A DNA stretch of 64,000 nt, from contig NZ_AOJE01000005.1 of the NCBI RefSeq assembly GCF_000337915.1, forward strand, positions 91,559-155,558, given 5' to 3'. This document shows, piece after piece, positions 15,289 to 24,364 of the stretch; the stretch's first letter is position 1; each line of letters opens with the position of its first letter. The notes under the pieces were generated by a model. That model saw only the letters and a program-made list of their open reading frames with translations, was not told the origin of the DNA and ran no database searches. This DNA is from Halorubrum saccharovorum DSM 1137 (GTDB lineage: Archaea > Halobacteriota > Halobacteria > Halobacteriales > Haloferacaceae). The position numbers and the translations under genes were made by a program.

Positions 15289-17241
15289 ATGACAACTCCT
15301 CTCGACGCGACCGACACCGTCCGACGCCGGCTATACGAAGCGCTCCGCCGAGACGTCCCGTTCGAGGAGAAGGCGCGCCGCGCGCTCGAACTCGGACGGG
15401 AGTTTCTCGACGCCGACAGCGCTCATCTCGCACGGATCGACAGCGACGCGGGTCGTTGGGAGGCGCTCGTCAGTACCGGTTCGCCCGACGGGGGGTTTCC
15501 GCCCGACCCGGTGCTCGACCTTGAGACGACCTACTGTCGGCACGCGATCGAATCGGACTCCGAGCTGGCGCTTCACGACGCCCCGGGTCAGGGGTGGGAA
15601 GACGACCCCGCCCTCGAAATCCGCGGGCTCCGGTGTTATCACGGAACGCCGCTCGTCGTCGACGGAGAGCCGTTCGGGACCGTCTGCTTCGTCGCTACCG
15701 CGCCGAGATCCGAGCCGTTCACCGCCGGTGAGATGCTGGTTGCGGAGCTCATCGCACACTTGCTCGAACGAGAACTCGAACGCGGGGGAGGCCCGCTCAG
15801 ACGGGCCACCCGAATCGCGGACGTCGGCGGCTGGGAGATCGATCCGGACACGAGGGAGCTGGTGTGGAGCGATCACCTGTCCGACCTGCTGGGGCTCGAC
15901 GGCGAGGGACCGACGCTCGACGGCGAGGAGGTGACACTCGACGGCGCCCTTGAGAACCGCCACGACGGGGACCGGACCGCCCTCGAAACCGCGATCGAGT
16001 CGGCGCTCGAAACGGGGGAGCCGTTCGATACGGACGTCCGCTATCGCCCCTCAGACGGAGAGACGCGCTGGCTCCGCGTGATCGGCGTCCCCGAGACCGA
16101 AAACGGGGACGTGGAGTCCCTCCGGGGCGTCGTCCAAGACATCACCGTGCGCAAGGCCCGAGAGGAACGGCTCAGTCGACGGGCAGAGGAGTTCGCGACG
16201 CTCTCGACGCGCTGCGAAGAGCGGTATCGAAGGCTGTTCGAAAACGCCCCGGTGATGGCCGTTATCACGACCGTCGAGGACGGGCGGCGAGTCGTTACGG
16301 AGTGTAACCAGCGGTTCGCGGACGCGGTCGGATACGACGACGAGGCGATCGTCGGGCGCGAACTGGCGGAGTTCTACGCGCCCGGCTCGAAAGACGTGCT
16401 CGAAACCGGCGGCGATCGCGGCTTCGACGAGGCGCAGACGACCCCGCACCGTCGCTTGGTGACCGCCGACGGCGAAGTCGTCGAGACGCACATGCGAGAC
16501 GTTCCCCACCGCAACGAGTCCGACGGGAGCGTGGAAACGCTCGCGATGTATATCGACATTACGGAGCGAGAGGAGGTCAAGCGGACGAACGAACGTCTCG
16601 AAGAGTTCGTGAGCACCGTCTCACACGACCTGCGAAACCCGCTGAGCGTCGCTCGGGGATACCTCACGCTCGCCCGCGAGGAGAACGACAGCCCCGAACT
16701 CGCACAGGTGGACCAGGCACACGAACGCATGAACGATCTCATCGTCAATCTCCTCGCGCTCGCCAGGGAGGGGATCGACGTGAGCGGGACCGAGGTCGTG
16801 GACCTCCGGGCCCTCTGTCAGGAGTGCTGGAAGCACGTCGACACCCGCGACGCCGTGCTCACGCTCGACGTTAGCGGTGCGGTCAGAGCGTCGGAGCCCC
16901 GCCTCAAGCGGCTGCTTGAGAACCTCATTCGAAACGCGATCGAACACGGGGGCGACACCGTGACGGTGCGAGTCGGCGAGTGCCGAAACGGGTTCTACGT
17001 CGAGGACACGGGTCCCGGCATTCCCGAGGCGGACCGCGACCGGGTGTTCGACACCAGCTATTCGACGAGCGATGACGGAAACGGCCTCGGACTGAGTATC
17101 GTCAAGCAGATCGTCGACGCCCACGGGTGGGAGATCGCGGTCACCGAGGGGGCGGAGGGGGGAGCTCGGTTCGAGATAACCGCCGTCGAGTTTGCGGATC
17201 CCCAACCGCAAGAGGGCGAGGAAACGGGGCGTTCCGACTGA
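15289..17241 (+). CDS. GAF-PAS-PAS sensor histidine kinase
   Basis: A 650-residue soluble kinase with no membrane segments. Domains in order: GAF (about 20-165, CRHAIES and RGLRCYHGTPLVVDGEPFGTV), PAS (about 175-295), PAS (about 315-440, FENAPVMAVITTVEDG), HisKA with H446 in VSHDLRNPLS, and HATPase_c with N-box LIRNAIEHGGD, DTGPGIPEADRDRVF and GLGLSIVKQIVDAHGWE. All kinase motifs are intact. The open frame extends 49 codons further upstream, but ATG 15289 starts a sequence matching the family. It follows a Bat-type regulator gene and carries no receiver domain of its own. Confidence 0.85.
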   Translation: MTTPLDATDTVRRRLYEALRRDVPFEEKARRALELGREFLDADSAHLARIDSDAGRWEALVSTGSPDGGFPPDPVLDLETTYCRHAIESDSELALHDAPGQGWEDDPALEIRGLRCYHGTPLVVDGEPFGTVCFVATAPRSEPFTAGEMLVAELIAHLLERELERGGGPLRRATRIADVGGWEIDPDTRELVWSDHLSDLLGLDGEGPTLDGEEVTLDGALENRHDGDRTALETAIESALETGEPFDTDVRYRPSDGETRWLRVIGVPETENGDVESLRGVVQDITVRKAREERLSRRAEEFATLSTRCEERYRRLFENAPVMAVITTVEDGRRVVTECNQRFADAVGYDDEAIVGRELAEFYAPGSKDVLETGGDRGFDEAQTTPHRRLVTADGEVVETHMRDVPHRNESDGSVETLAMYIDITEREEVKRTNERLEEFVSTVSHDLRNPLSVARGYLTLAREENDSPELAQVDQAHERMNDLIVNLLALAREGIDVSGTEVVDLRALCQECWKHVDTRDAVLTLDVSGAVRASEPRLKRLLENLIRNAIEHGGDTVTVRVGECRNGFYVEDTGPGIPEADRDRVFDTSYSTSDDGNGLGLSIVKQIVDAHGWEIAVTEGAEGGARFEITAVEFADPQPQEGEETGRSD

Positions 17242-17301
17242 GGGCCGCGCTTCGAGTCCCGGACGACCTCGCTCCCGTCTGACATCGACACTCCGATTCA
17301 C

Positions 17302-17754
17302 TCACCCAGAGAACTCCGATTCACTCACCCGGACGACCACCGTCTCGTCGACGTCTCGGAGGTCGTACTCGGGCGTCTCCCCCTGCGTCCGGCGCACGTA
17401 GAGGGGCTCGACCGGTCGACCGTCGACGAGCCCGAACACCTTCAGGCGCTGGTCGGTCTCCTCCGGCGGGACCGCGCCGTCGCGCACCTCGCGGGCGAGG
17501 TCGCGGGAGAGCCACTCGTCGGGCGAGACCGACGGCTCGCGGACGAGCGCCTCGTCGACGAAGCGCACGAGGTACCAGTTGATGTCGTTCAGAAGCGACA
17601 CCGCCGCGCCGAGGCTCACGGTGTCGACGGCGACGCTGTTCTCGAAGGGCTCCTCGATCTCGTAGGTCGCGAGCGCGTCCCGAGCCGTCTCGCGGGACAG
17701 CAGCTCGTAGGTGAGGTTCACGTCCGGATCGCCGAGGAGACACACCCGCGTCAC
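17302..17754 (-). CDS. DUF5804-like haloarchaeal protein
   Basis: A 150-residue protein from GTG 17754 (VTRVCLLGDPDVNLTYELLS), chosen because relatives I recall start at this MTRVCL-type sequence; an in-frame ATG lies 9 codons upstream at 17781. Typical segments are SRETARDALATYE, TVSLGAAVSLLNDINWYLVR and ETDQRLKVFGLVDGRPVEPLYVRR. Function is not known. It follows metK on the same strand after about 75 bases, suggesting a shared transcript. Confidence 0.65.
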   Translation of the reverse strand: MTRVCLLGDPDVNLTYELLSRETARDALATYEIEEPFENSVAVDTVSLGAAVSLLNDINWYLVRFVDEALVREPSVSPDEWLSRDLAREVRDGAVPPEETDQRLKVFGLVDGRPVEPLYVRRTQGETPEYDLRDVDETVVVRVSESEFSG

Positions 17755-17828
17755 ACGCGATCGGACTCGGTCGCTCCACAAATCGGTTGCGGTCGGTGGG
17801 GTCGGCTCCGCGGCCCCCTGTCGCCGGC

Positions 17829-19031
17829 TCAGAACGTCGACACGTCGCCGTCGATGACGCTACGGGTCACGTCGGTGACGTTCGCCAGCTCCTCGTCGAC
17901 GATGGCGACGACCTCGTCTTCGATGTCGTCGACCTCGATCCCCTCCTCGGTGACCAGCTGCGCGTCGGCGACGTGGGGCTCGTCGATCGGGCGCCCGATC
18001 TGCGAGAGCAGGCGGACCTGCAGGTCGCGGATCCCGTCGACCTCTTCGGTGACGGACTCCGCGACTCGGGTCGACAGGAGGTTGTAGATCTTCCCGATGT
18101 GGTTGACGGGGTTCTTCCCGGAGGTCGCCTCCATCGACATCGGTCGGTTCGGGGTGATGAGCCCGTTCGCGCGGTTGCCGCGCCCCACGGAGCCGTCGTC
18201 GCCCTGCTCGGCAGAGGTGCCGGTGACGGTGAGGTACACCGAGCCCTCGTCGTAGTCGTCCGCGGTGTTGACGTCGACGTGAACCTCGCGGTCAGTGCGC
18301 GCCTCGGCCAGCTCGGTGACGAACTCGCGTACGTCGGCGACGGCGTCGTCGTAGTCGTCGAGGTCGTCGACGTACCGGTCGACCATCGCGGCCGCGACGG
18401 TGATGTCGATCCGGTCGCCCTCGCGTTTGCCCATGATCTTTACGTCCGGTCCGAGCTCGGGGTGGTCCGAGTGGTAGGTCGTGTTGAGTTCGCGCTCGGC
18501 CTCGTAGACGATCGCCTCCGTCTCCGTCAGGGGGGCGTGCCCGACGCCGAAGGAGGTGTCGTTGGCCATCGGGACCTGCTGGGTGTCCTCGCCGAACACG
18601 TCTTGGAGGTCGCCCGAGCCCTCGCCGAGCTTCACGTCGACGACCACGTCGGTGCCGTACTCCAGCTCCGGGATCGCCTCGGAGAGGTAGTCGCGGGCGG
18701 CCGCGAGCGCGGTCGAGTCGACCGGGAGCTGCTCGCCCTCGTACTCCTTCGTGGCGCGCCCGACGATGAGCACGTAGAGCGGTTCGACGACCTCGCCGCC
18801 GCCGTAGGCGGGCGCGGCGCGCCCGGCGACCAGCTGCGTCTCGTCGGTGTTGTAGTGGAGCACCTTCCCGACGCGGTCCAAGTAGAGCTGCGAGAGCGCG
18901 CGCGACACCGACTCAGCGATACCGTCGCAGATCGAGTCCGGGTGGCCGACACCCTTCCGCTCGACGATTTCGACCTCCTGGTCCTCGACCGCGCGGCGAT
19001 CGAGGCGGCTGACCTGAATGTTCCGGTCCAT
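17829..19031 (-). CDS. metK: S-adenosylmethionine synthetase, archaeal type
   Basis: A 400-residue archaeal MetK, which makes AdoMet from methionine and ATP. It has the characteristic opening [38 protein letters not shown], the [21 protein letters not shown] stretch and, later, [17 protein letters not shown]. Length matches the family. I chose ATG 19031 over GTG 19049: the TATA element GTATAACT (19058-19065) places the predicted transcription start at about 19036, downstream of the GTG, and relatives begin near RNIQV. The gene leads a likely operon with the DUF5804-like gene. Confidence 0.95.
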   Translation of the reverse strand: MDRNIQVSRLDRRAVEDQEVEIVERKGVGHPDSICDGIAESVSRALSQLYLDRVGKVLHYNTDETQLVAGRAAPAYGGGEVVEPLYVLIVGRATKEYEGEQLPVDSTALAAARDYLSEAIPELEYGTDVVVDVKLGEGSGDLQDVFGEDTQQVPMANDTSFGVGHAPLTETEAIVYEAERELNTTYHSDHPELGPDVKIMGKREGDRIDITVAAAMVDRYVDDLDDYDDAVADVREFVTELAEARTDREVHVDVNTADDYDEGSVYLTVTGTSAEQGDDGSVGRGNRANGLITPNRPMSMEATSGKNPVNHIGKIYNLLSTRVAESVTEEVDGIRDLQVRLLSQIGRPIDEPHVADAQLVTEEGIEVDDIEDEVVAIVDEELANVTDVTRSVIDGDVSTF

Positions 19032-19055
19032 TACCACCCGGTACTTCACCGGCGG

Positions 19056-19067
19056 CAGTATAACTTG
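19056..19067 (-). promoter_or_regulatory. TATA element of metK
   Basis: AGTTATAC on the minus strand (plus-strand positions 19058-19065) is about 30 bases ahead of ATG 19031. This geometry supports a very short or absent leader and decides the metK start. Confidence 0.55.
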
Positions 19068-19145
19068 CGGAAACCTCCCGCCACTGGGTAATGTTCTATA
19101 GTTATTGTTTGGCAGGTGTTGCCAGTATCTCGTCGCTCCCGACCC

Positions 19146-20267
19146 TTACTTCGCCGCCTCGTAGGCGTCCGCCATCACGTCGAGCGCCTCGCGAAGCTCG
19201 CTCTCGTCCGTCGCGTACGAGATCCGGGCGTGGCCGCGCCCGCCCTCGCCGAACGCCTCGCCGGGAACGACGACCACGCCGCGGTCGAGACACTCGTCGA
19301 CGAACCCCTCGGGCACCCGCGGCATCGCGTAGAACGCGCCCTGCGGCGTCGGGCAGTCGATCCCGATGTCGTCGAAGCCGTCGAGCAGGAGGTCGCGCCG
19401 GCGCTCGAAGGAGGCGGTCATCTCGTCGACGATCCCGCGGTCGCCCCGCAGCGCGGCCTCGGCGGCGTACTGGGCGGGCGCCGACGCGCAGGCCTGCGCG
19501 TACTGGTGCACCCGCAGCATGCGGTCGACGCGCTCGGCCGAGCCGTACACCCAGCCGAGCCGCCAGCCCGTCATCGAGAACAGCTTCGAGGCGGAGTTGA
19601 TCACGACCACGTTGTCGGTCTCGGAGAACTCCATCGGCGAGCGGTGGTCCCCGTCGAAGACGGTGTACTCGTACACCTCGTCGGAGACGCAGAGCACGTC
19701 GTGCTCGTCGGCGATCCGCGCGAACTCGCGCACGTCATCCTCGGAGGAGACGGCTCCGGTCGGGTTGCCGGGCGAGTTCACCACGAACGCCTCGGTGTCG
19801 TCGGTGATCGCCGCCTCGATCGCGGCGGGGTCGATCGTGAGGTCGTCGCGCAGCGGGACCGGGACCGGCTCCGCGCCCGTCAGCTTGGTCAGCGCGTCGT
19901 AGGAGACGAACCCCGGGTCCGGGATCAACACCTCGTCGCCGTCGTCGACGTGCGCCTCTAAGGCGACGTGGAGCGCCTCGCTCCCGCCCGCGGTAGCGAT
20001 GACGTTACTCGGGTCGAGGTCGATTCCCTGGTCGGTCCGGTGTTTCTCTGCGATCGCCTCGCGCAGCGATCGCGTCCCCTTGTTCTCGGTGTAGGCGTCG
20101 GCCTTCCCGGCTTCGATGGCGTCGACCGCCGCCCGTCGCGCGTGGTCCGGCGTCGGGAAGTCGGGCTGGCCGAGCCCGAGGTTGATCGCGTCGTCGCCGG
20201 CCGCCTCGAACACCTCGCGGATCCCGCTGATCGAGATCCGCTCGACCCTGTCGGAGAAGTTCGGCAT
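19146..20267 (-). CDS. Class I/II pyridoxal-phosphate aminotransferase (aspartate-type)
   Basis: A 373-residue fold-type I aminotransferase. Visible: the N-terminal INLGLGQPDFPTP, TAGGSEALHVALEA, VNSPGNPTGAV, DEVYEYTVFDG, and INSASKLFSMTGWRLGWVYG with the PLP-binding lysine in SASK. The best match is the aspartate or aromatic aminotransferase group of the I-gamma type; the substrate cannot be fixed from sequence. ATG 20267 was chosen because the residues before it are arginine-rich and not conserved in type. It is the next minus-strand gene upstream of metK, with a 96-base gap that contains the metK TATA element. Confidence 0.85.
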   Translation of the reverse strand: MPNFSDRVERISISGIREVFEAAGDDAINLGLGQPDFPTPDHARRAAVDAIEAGKADAYTENKGTRSLREAIAEKHRTDQGIDLDPSNVIATAGGSEALHVALEAHVDDGDEVLIPDPGFVSYDALTKLTGAEPVPVPLRDDLTIDPAAIEAAITDDTEAFVVNSPGNPTGAVSSEDDVREFARIADEHDVLCVSDEVYEYTVFDGDHRSPMEFSETDNVVVINSASKLFSMTGWRLGWVYGSAERVDRMLRVHQYAQACASAPAQYAAEAALRGDRGIVDEMTASFERRRDLLLDGFDDIGIDCPTPQGAFYAMPRVPEGFVDECLDRGVVVVPGEAFGEGGRGHARISYATDESELREALDVMADAYEAAK

Positions 20268-20292
20268 ACCCGTTCGGGGGCGCCGCCGGGAG

Positions 20293-21339
20293 TTAGTTCT
20301 TGTCACGTCGCGCCCGCTCCCACACCGGGCGCCGCTCCTCGTTCTGGGGGCGCTGGATCGTCCCGTCTCCGTCGAGCGGGAGCGCGAACCGTCCGCGAAG
20401 CACGCTGAGCACCTCTCCCGGCGTCGCGCGAAGCAGCGCGTCGTCGACGGCGCGAAGTCGGAGCTGCGGCCGACCGTCGCCCGCGGGCACCTTGATCGCC
20501 TCGATCAGGCCGCGTCGCACGAGGGCGCGACGGTCGTCGGTGAGGTCCTGTCCCGCGGCGATCCCGACCCCTTCGCTACCCGCCCCGCTCTCGGTGCTCT
20601 CGTCGCCGATCCACCGCCGCAGGTCCCACAGCAGGTGGTCGTGCCGGGCCGCCAGCGCGACCAGGAGCGTCCGGTCGGTGACTTCGCCGGTCCGGCCGAC
20701 CGCGCCGTACGGGAGGGCGTCGAGCGCCGCCGCCACGTCGTCCGCGAACCGGTCGTCGAGCGTCTCGCGGGCGGCCGCGACCAGACGGCTTCGCGCGGGC
20801 ATGTCGACCGACGCGGGCGTCGCCGCCGCGAACCGCCGGCGCACCGCCCGGACCGCGGGCGCGACGCGTTCCGCCGTTTCCTCACCGACGAGCGTCCGGC
20901 TCCCCTCCGGGCCGGCGACCGCGTCGACGCGGTCCGACGACGCGAACAGGATCCGTCCGGGACCGATCTCCGGACGGGGGCGGACGAGATCGGTCCCGGT
21001 CCGAAGTTCGATCGCCCCCTCCGCGACCGCCTCGGCGACCGCGGTACCGAGGACGAACGCCTGACCGAGCGCCTCGGCGACGCCCGGCCGACAGGCGAGG
21101 CGCCACGTGCCGTCCGTCGTGCGGTCCCTCGCGGCGAGTACCGGCGGGAGAAGCGCCAGCGGGACGCCGACGGCGACGACCTCGGACCGGCCGGCGAGCG
21201 CCGATTCGATCGCCTGGACGAGCCCGTCGTCGGCTTCGTCGAGCGCGACGGCGACCGGTGAGGGGTCGTCTCCGAGGCCGTCGCCCTCGCTGGGGCGGTC
21301 GCCGTCAACTGAGTCGTCGCCGGTCGTCGGCGAAGCCAT
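20293..21339 (-). CDS. TbsP-like (DUF5821) winged-helix regulator
   Basis: A 348-residue acidic protein starting at MASPTTGDDS. The N-terminal half has a repeated alpha-beta pattern (EADDGLVQAIESALAGRSEVVAVGVPLAL). The C-terminal third matches my recollection of TbsP, a haloarchaeal sugar-metabolism regulator: LLVALAARHDHLLWDLRRW, then RRGLIEAIKVPAGDGRPQLRL, the wing of a winged helix. The middle is longer than in the version I remember, so it is a relative, not necessarily the orthologue. It lies 47 bases downstream of trmI on the same strand. Confidence 0.5.
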   Translation of the reverse strand: MASPTTGDDSVDGDRPSEGDGLGDDPSPVAVALDEADDGLVQAIESALAGRSEVVAVGVPLALLPPVLAARDRTTDGTWRLACRPGVAEALGQAFVLGTAVAEAVAEGAIELRTGTDLVRPRPEIGPGRILFASSDRVDAVAGPEGSRTLVGEETAERVAPAVRAVRRRFAAATPASVDMPARSRLVAAARETLDDRFADDVAAALDALPYGAVGRTGEVTDRTLLVALAARHDHLLWDLRRWIGDESTESGAGSEGVGIAAGQDLTDDRRALVRRGLIEAIKVPAGDGRPQLRLRAVDDALLRATPGEVLSVLRGRFALPLDGDGTIQRPQNEERRPVWERARRDKN

Positions 21340-21385
21340 ACGCTCCGTAGCCGGCGGAATCGGAAAGAACGTTGCGCCGCTCGGG

Positions 21386-22126
21386 CTACGGCGCCCGGCC
21401 GAACACCAGGTACCCGGTGTGGCCGACGCCCGCGGTAGAGGGGCGGGAACCGCGGTCTGAGAAGTCCATCTCGCGCTGGATCGTTTCGAGCGTCTCGACG
21501 CCTTCAAAGCCGGCCTCGCGGGCGGCGAGGGCGGCCTCGCGGGTCCCCTCGACGAACGGGGAGTACACGGCGAGACATCCGCCGGAGACCAGGAGGTCGT
21601 CCGCGCGCTCGACGACCGCCGGGGCGTCGCCAGTGTCGAGTGTTAACACGTCAAAGGAGTCCTCGTCGGCGAGCGCGTCCAGCTCCTCGGTGAGGTCGCC
21701 GGTTCGGACCTCGACGCGGTCCGTCACGCCGGCGGTCGCCATGTTCCCGCGAGCGACCTCGGCGAAGTCGGCGTCGATCTCGTAGGTGGTCACGTCGGCG
21801 CCGGCGCGGCCGAGGTACGCCGCGAGGATCCCCGTCCCCGTCCCGGCGTCGAGCACGCGGTCGCCGCCCGACGCGCCCGTGTGGCCCATCACGAGCCCCA
21901 CGTCTCGGGGCATCATCGGCGCGCCGGTGCGTTCGAGGTGGTTGAACAGGTCCGGACCGCGGAGCTCGCGGACCTCGAAGACGGTGCCGAGGTGGGTCTC
22001 CACGGTGTCGCCGCCCTCGACGTCTTCGGGGACCTCGAGCACGCCGAGGTCGGTGCCGAACTCCTCGCCCGGCTCCAGCAGGTACTCCCGGTCCTCGTGG
22101 ACCAGCAGGTACGCGGCGTCGGTCAC
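21386..22126 (-). CDS. trmI: tRNA (adenine-N1)-methyltransferase TrmI
   Basis: A 246-residue AdoMet-dependent methyltransferase of the archaeal TrmI family, which methylates N1 of adenosine in tRNA (positions 57/58). A beta-barrel N-terminus is followed by HLERTGAPMMPRDVGLVMGHTG and the AdoMet loop VLDAGTGTGILAAYLGR, then TYEIDADFAEVARGN and VLTLDTGDA. It starts with GTG 22126, 10 bases after the nac stop, which fits an operon with nac and perhaps the TbsP-like gene. Confidence 0.85.
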   Translation of the reverse strand: MTDAAYLLVHEDREYLLEPGEEFGTDLGVLEVPEDVEGGDTVETHLGTVFEVRELRGPDLFNHLERTGAPMMPRDVGLVMGHTGASGGDRVLDAGTGTGILAAYLGRAGADVTTYEIDADFAEVARGNMATAGVTDRVEVRTGDLTEELDALADEDSFDVLTLDTGDAPAVVERADDLLVSGGCLAVYSPFVEGTREAALAAREAGFEGVETLETIQREMDFSDRGSRPSTAGVGHTGYLVFGRAP

Positions 22127-22136
22127 GCCGGATCAG

Positions 22137-22553
22137 TCACTCCAGCTCCGCGATGGCAGCCGCGAGGTCGCCGTCGACGTTCTCCAAGGCTTCGCGGGCC
22201 GCCGACTGCGGGACGCCCGCGCGCTCGGCGACGAGCGCCACGTCCTCGTCCGGGATGGCGTCGGTCACGCCCGCGTCGCGTTCCGTCGCGTCGACCGACC
22301 CGTCGCCGCCCTCGACCGCAGAGGGGCTCCCGCCGGCGCCGGCGTCGGCGACCGCGTCGGGCGAGCCGACGATCTGGTAGGTCTCCTGGCCCTGGGCGTC
22401 CATCTTGGTCACGTCGGCGCCGTCGAAGACGAGGTCGTCGCCGTCGGCCGTCTCGATGACGACCCGCTCGGCGTCGATCTCCTCGACGTCGATCCCCATC
22501 TGTTTCATCATCTGTTTCATCTTTCGCGGGTTCATGCCGCCTCCTCCGAACAT
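22137..22553 (-). CDS. nac: Nascent polypeptide-associated complex protein (archaeal NAC)
   Basis: A 138-residue archaeal NAC, a ribosome-associated chaperone that binds emerging nascent chains as a homodimer. It begins [20 protein letters not shown], runs through the NAC beta-barrel ([21 protein letters not shown]), a Gly/Asp-rich linker, and a C-terminal UBA domain ([20 protein letters not shown]). All are typical. trmI follows 10 bases on. The upstream open frame continues far beyond but is not coding. Confidence 0.95.
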   Translation of the reverse strand: MFGGGGMNPRKMKQMMKQMGIDVEEIDAERVVIETADGDDLVFDGADVTKMDAQGQETYQIVGSPDAVADAGAGGSPSAVEGGDGSVDATERDAGVTDAIPDEDVALVAERAGVPQSAAREALENVDGDLAAAIAELE

Positions 22554-22691
22554 ACGCCCGAATTCGGCGGGACGACACAAAAAGGGTGGCGACACGGGCC
22601 GACGGCGCCGCTCGGGGTCGCTAGGAGTTCCCCTCCCGGCGAACGCGTCCGAGAAAGCGGGTTTCATACGTCCCCGAACCCGAGGTCGGGT

Positions 22692-23465
22692 ATGTATCTC
22701 GCCGACCACACGTGGCCGGAGCTCGGGGAGGCGCTCGGAGACGAGTCCGTCGCGCTCGTTCCGCTCGGCTCCACCGAACAGCACGGCCCGCACCTGCCGC
22801 TGGCGACCGACCACCTGATCGCCGAGGCGCTCGCGACCGCGGCCGCCGAGGAGACGGGCGCCGTCCGCACCCCGACGGTCACCGTCGGCGTCAGTCCCCA
22901 CCACCGGCAGTTTCCTGGAACGATGTGGGTCGACCCGCCGGAGTTCCGCGACTACGTCGAGTCGTTCACGCGGAACCTCGCGTACCACGGGATCGACCGC
23001 GTCGTGTTCGTGAACGCCCACGGCGGCAACGTCCAGCACCTCCGTGAGGTCGGGCGCCGACTCCACGAGGACGAGACGGCGTACGCCATCGAGTGGATGT
23101 GGGACGAGTCGATCCCGGAGCTCGTCGACGACCTGTTCGAGCACAACGGCCCCCACGCGGGACCGAAGGAGACCGCGATGATCACCCACATCGCACCGGA
23201 GCTGGTCGACGCGGACCGGCTGGAAGACGCCCGCGACGAGGGGCTCGTCCACCTCGACGAGTCGGACGCGGTGGTCCACGGCGCCCGGACGTTCTACGAC
23301 TCGATCGACAACTCCGCGAACGGGGCGTTCGGCGACCCGACCGACGTGACCGAGGAGAAGGCGGCGCGGCTGTTCGAGGCCGCGAGCGACCAGCTCGTCC
23401 AACTGGTCGAGTGGCTCGGCGCCCGCGACCGCGCGGAGCTGTTGCCGAAGGATCGCGTGGAGTAG
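22692..23465 (+). CDS. arfB: Creatininase-family amidohydrolase, candidate ArfB deformylase
   Basis: A 257-residue creatininase-fold protein. The metal-binding signature [16 protein letters not shown] is intact, and [15 protein letters not shown] and [10 protein letters not shown] match conserved stretches. In archaea this family includes ArfB, the deformylase acting in flavin and F420 synthesis after GTP hydrolysis by ArfA. The neighbouring convergent genes are pterin enzymes (mptE, folP), which makes a GTP-derived cofactor role likely. Creatinine amidohydrolase activity itself is unlikely in this context. Confidence 0.75.
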   Translation: MYLADHTWPELGEALGDESVALVPLGSTEQHGPHLPLATDHLIAEALATAAAEETGAVRTPTVTVGVSPHHRQFPGTMWVDPPEFRDYVESFTRNLAYHGIDRVVFVNAHGGNVQHLREVGRRLHEDETAYAIEWMWDESIPELVDDLFEHNGPHAGPKETAMITHIAPELVDADRLEDARDEGLVHLDESDAVVHGARTFYDSIDNSANGAFGDPTDVTEEKAARLFEAASDQLVQLVEWLGARDRAELLPKDRVE

Positions 23466-23470
23466 CCCTT

Positions 23471-24190
23471 TTAAACGTCGTCGACACCGTCGCGTCCGCG
23501 GAGAACCGGATCGAGCGCGGCATCGGCTTCCTCCCGGCGCCCGTCGAGCACGGCGAACCGCTCGCCGCGCCGGCGCTCCAGCCAGCGCAGCAGCCGCGCG
23601 GCCCAGTCGAGCTTCCGCGCCTTCATCGCATCCACGTCCGGGTCGTCGAAGTCCCAGCCGGGGAAGACGAGGCGCCCGGCGCCGACGTGGTCCGCGAGGA
23701 AGGCGGCGCGGTCGCCGTCGGTGAACCCGCCGAGGTTCCGGACCGGTCCGACCGGGGCTGCCTGCGTCGTCGCGAGCGTCGCGTCGTCCGCGAACCGCGG
23801 GAGCCACTCGCGGACCGCGGGAATGTTGTCGCCGTGGGCGTGGGCCGCGACCGGAACACCTTCGCGTGTGAGTTCCGCCGCAGTCTCGGGGTTCTTGTCG
23901 AGGTCGGTCACCATGCAGTCGACTGTGACCCCCCGATCGCGGAGCGCGTCGGCGGCGGTGGAGGCGGCGACGACGACGTCGGCGTCGCGGGCGACGTCGA
24001 CCTCGTCGGCGAGGCGGGGGGCGGCGCCCGCGATCGCCACCGTCCGGCCGCGCCAGTCGTCGAGCCGACCGAGGGGGAAGGGGGTCGCGATATCGGCGGC
24101 GACGTCGCGGGCGCGCTCGTCGGCCGCTCGGTCGAAGCCGAAGTCCGCGAGGATCGCCTCGTAGACGGGTTCGAAGGTCTCGAAGTTCAT
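23471..24190 (-). CDS. mptE: 6-hydroxymethyl-7,8-dihydropterin pyrophosphokinase MptE
   Basis: A 239-residue COG1634 (DUF115) protein, the archaeal replacement for FolK. It would diphosphorylate hydroxymethyldihydropterin as the donor for folate or methanopterin-type synthesis. Typical parts: [33 protein letters not shown] and [20 protein letters not shown]. The gene ends five bases after the stop of the convergent ArfB candidate and lies 174 bases downstream of folP on the same strand, so the two pterin steps are adjacent. Confidence 0.85.
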   Translation of the reverse strand: MNFETFEPVYEAILADFGFDRAADERARDVAADIATPFPLGRLDDWRGRTVAIAGAAPRLADEVDVARDADVVVAASTAADALRDRGVTVDCMVTDLDKNPETAAELTREGVPVAAHAHGDNIPAVREWLPRFADDATLATTQAAPVGPVRNLGGFTDGDRAAFLADHVGAGRLVFPGWDFDDPDVDAMKARKLDWAARLLRWLERRRGERFAVLDGRREEADAALDPVLRGRDGVDDV

Positions 24191-24233
24191 TTCGGATCAC
24201 TCGCCGCCGGCGCGCCGGTACAGCGGCTCGACC

Positions 24234-24253
24234 GCGGCGCCGGACGGCGCCGC
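24234..24253. other. Hairpin upstream of mptE
   Basis: A perfect inverted repeat of 8-9 bp (24234-24242 and 24245-24253, GCGGCGCC arms) lies 44 bases before the mptE ATG in the folP-mptE gap. There is no T-run on the minus strand, so it is not an obvious terminator. Confidence 0.35.
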
Positions 24254-24279
24254 CGCTGGCGGAGCGGAATATGGTATGG

Positions 24280-24322
24280 GCCGGAGTAGCACTGAGTACC
24301 CCTACCCGCGTGCCCCTCCGGC
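24280..24322. other. Two-part stem-loop in the folP-mptE gap
   Basis: GCCGGAG (24280-24286) pairs with CTCCGGC (24316-24322), and an inner GCAC/GTGC pair forms a second stem separated by a small internal loop. A minus-strand TATA-like TTTATG (24352-24357) lies upstream of it, so it could be transcribed as an mptE leader or a short RNA. A regulatory or RNA function is inference. Confidence 0.35.
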
Positions 24323-24364
24323 GTCCACTGGACGGGTTGTCTACACGACGGCATAAACTTTCTC

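Noticed and set aside
17787-19091. 434-codon plus-strand frame opposite metK
   Set aside because: Translation is an antisense pattern of VDV and DRDR repeats; metK is certain.
22137-24200. 687-codon minus-strand frame containing nac at its end
   Set aside because: The first 550 codons are antisense to the ArfB candidate and arginine-rich; only the part from 22553 is real.
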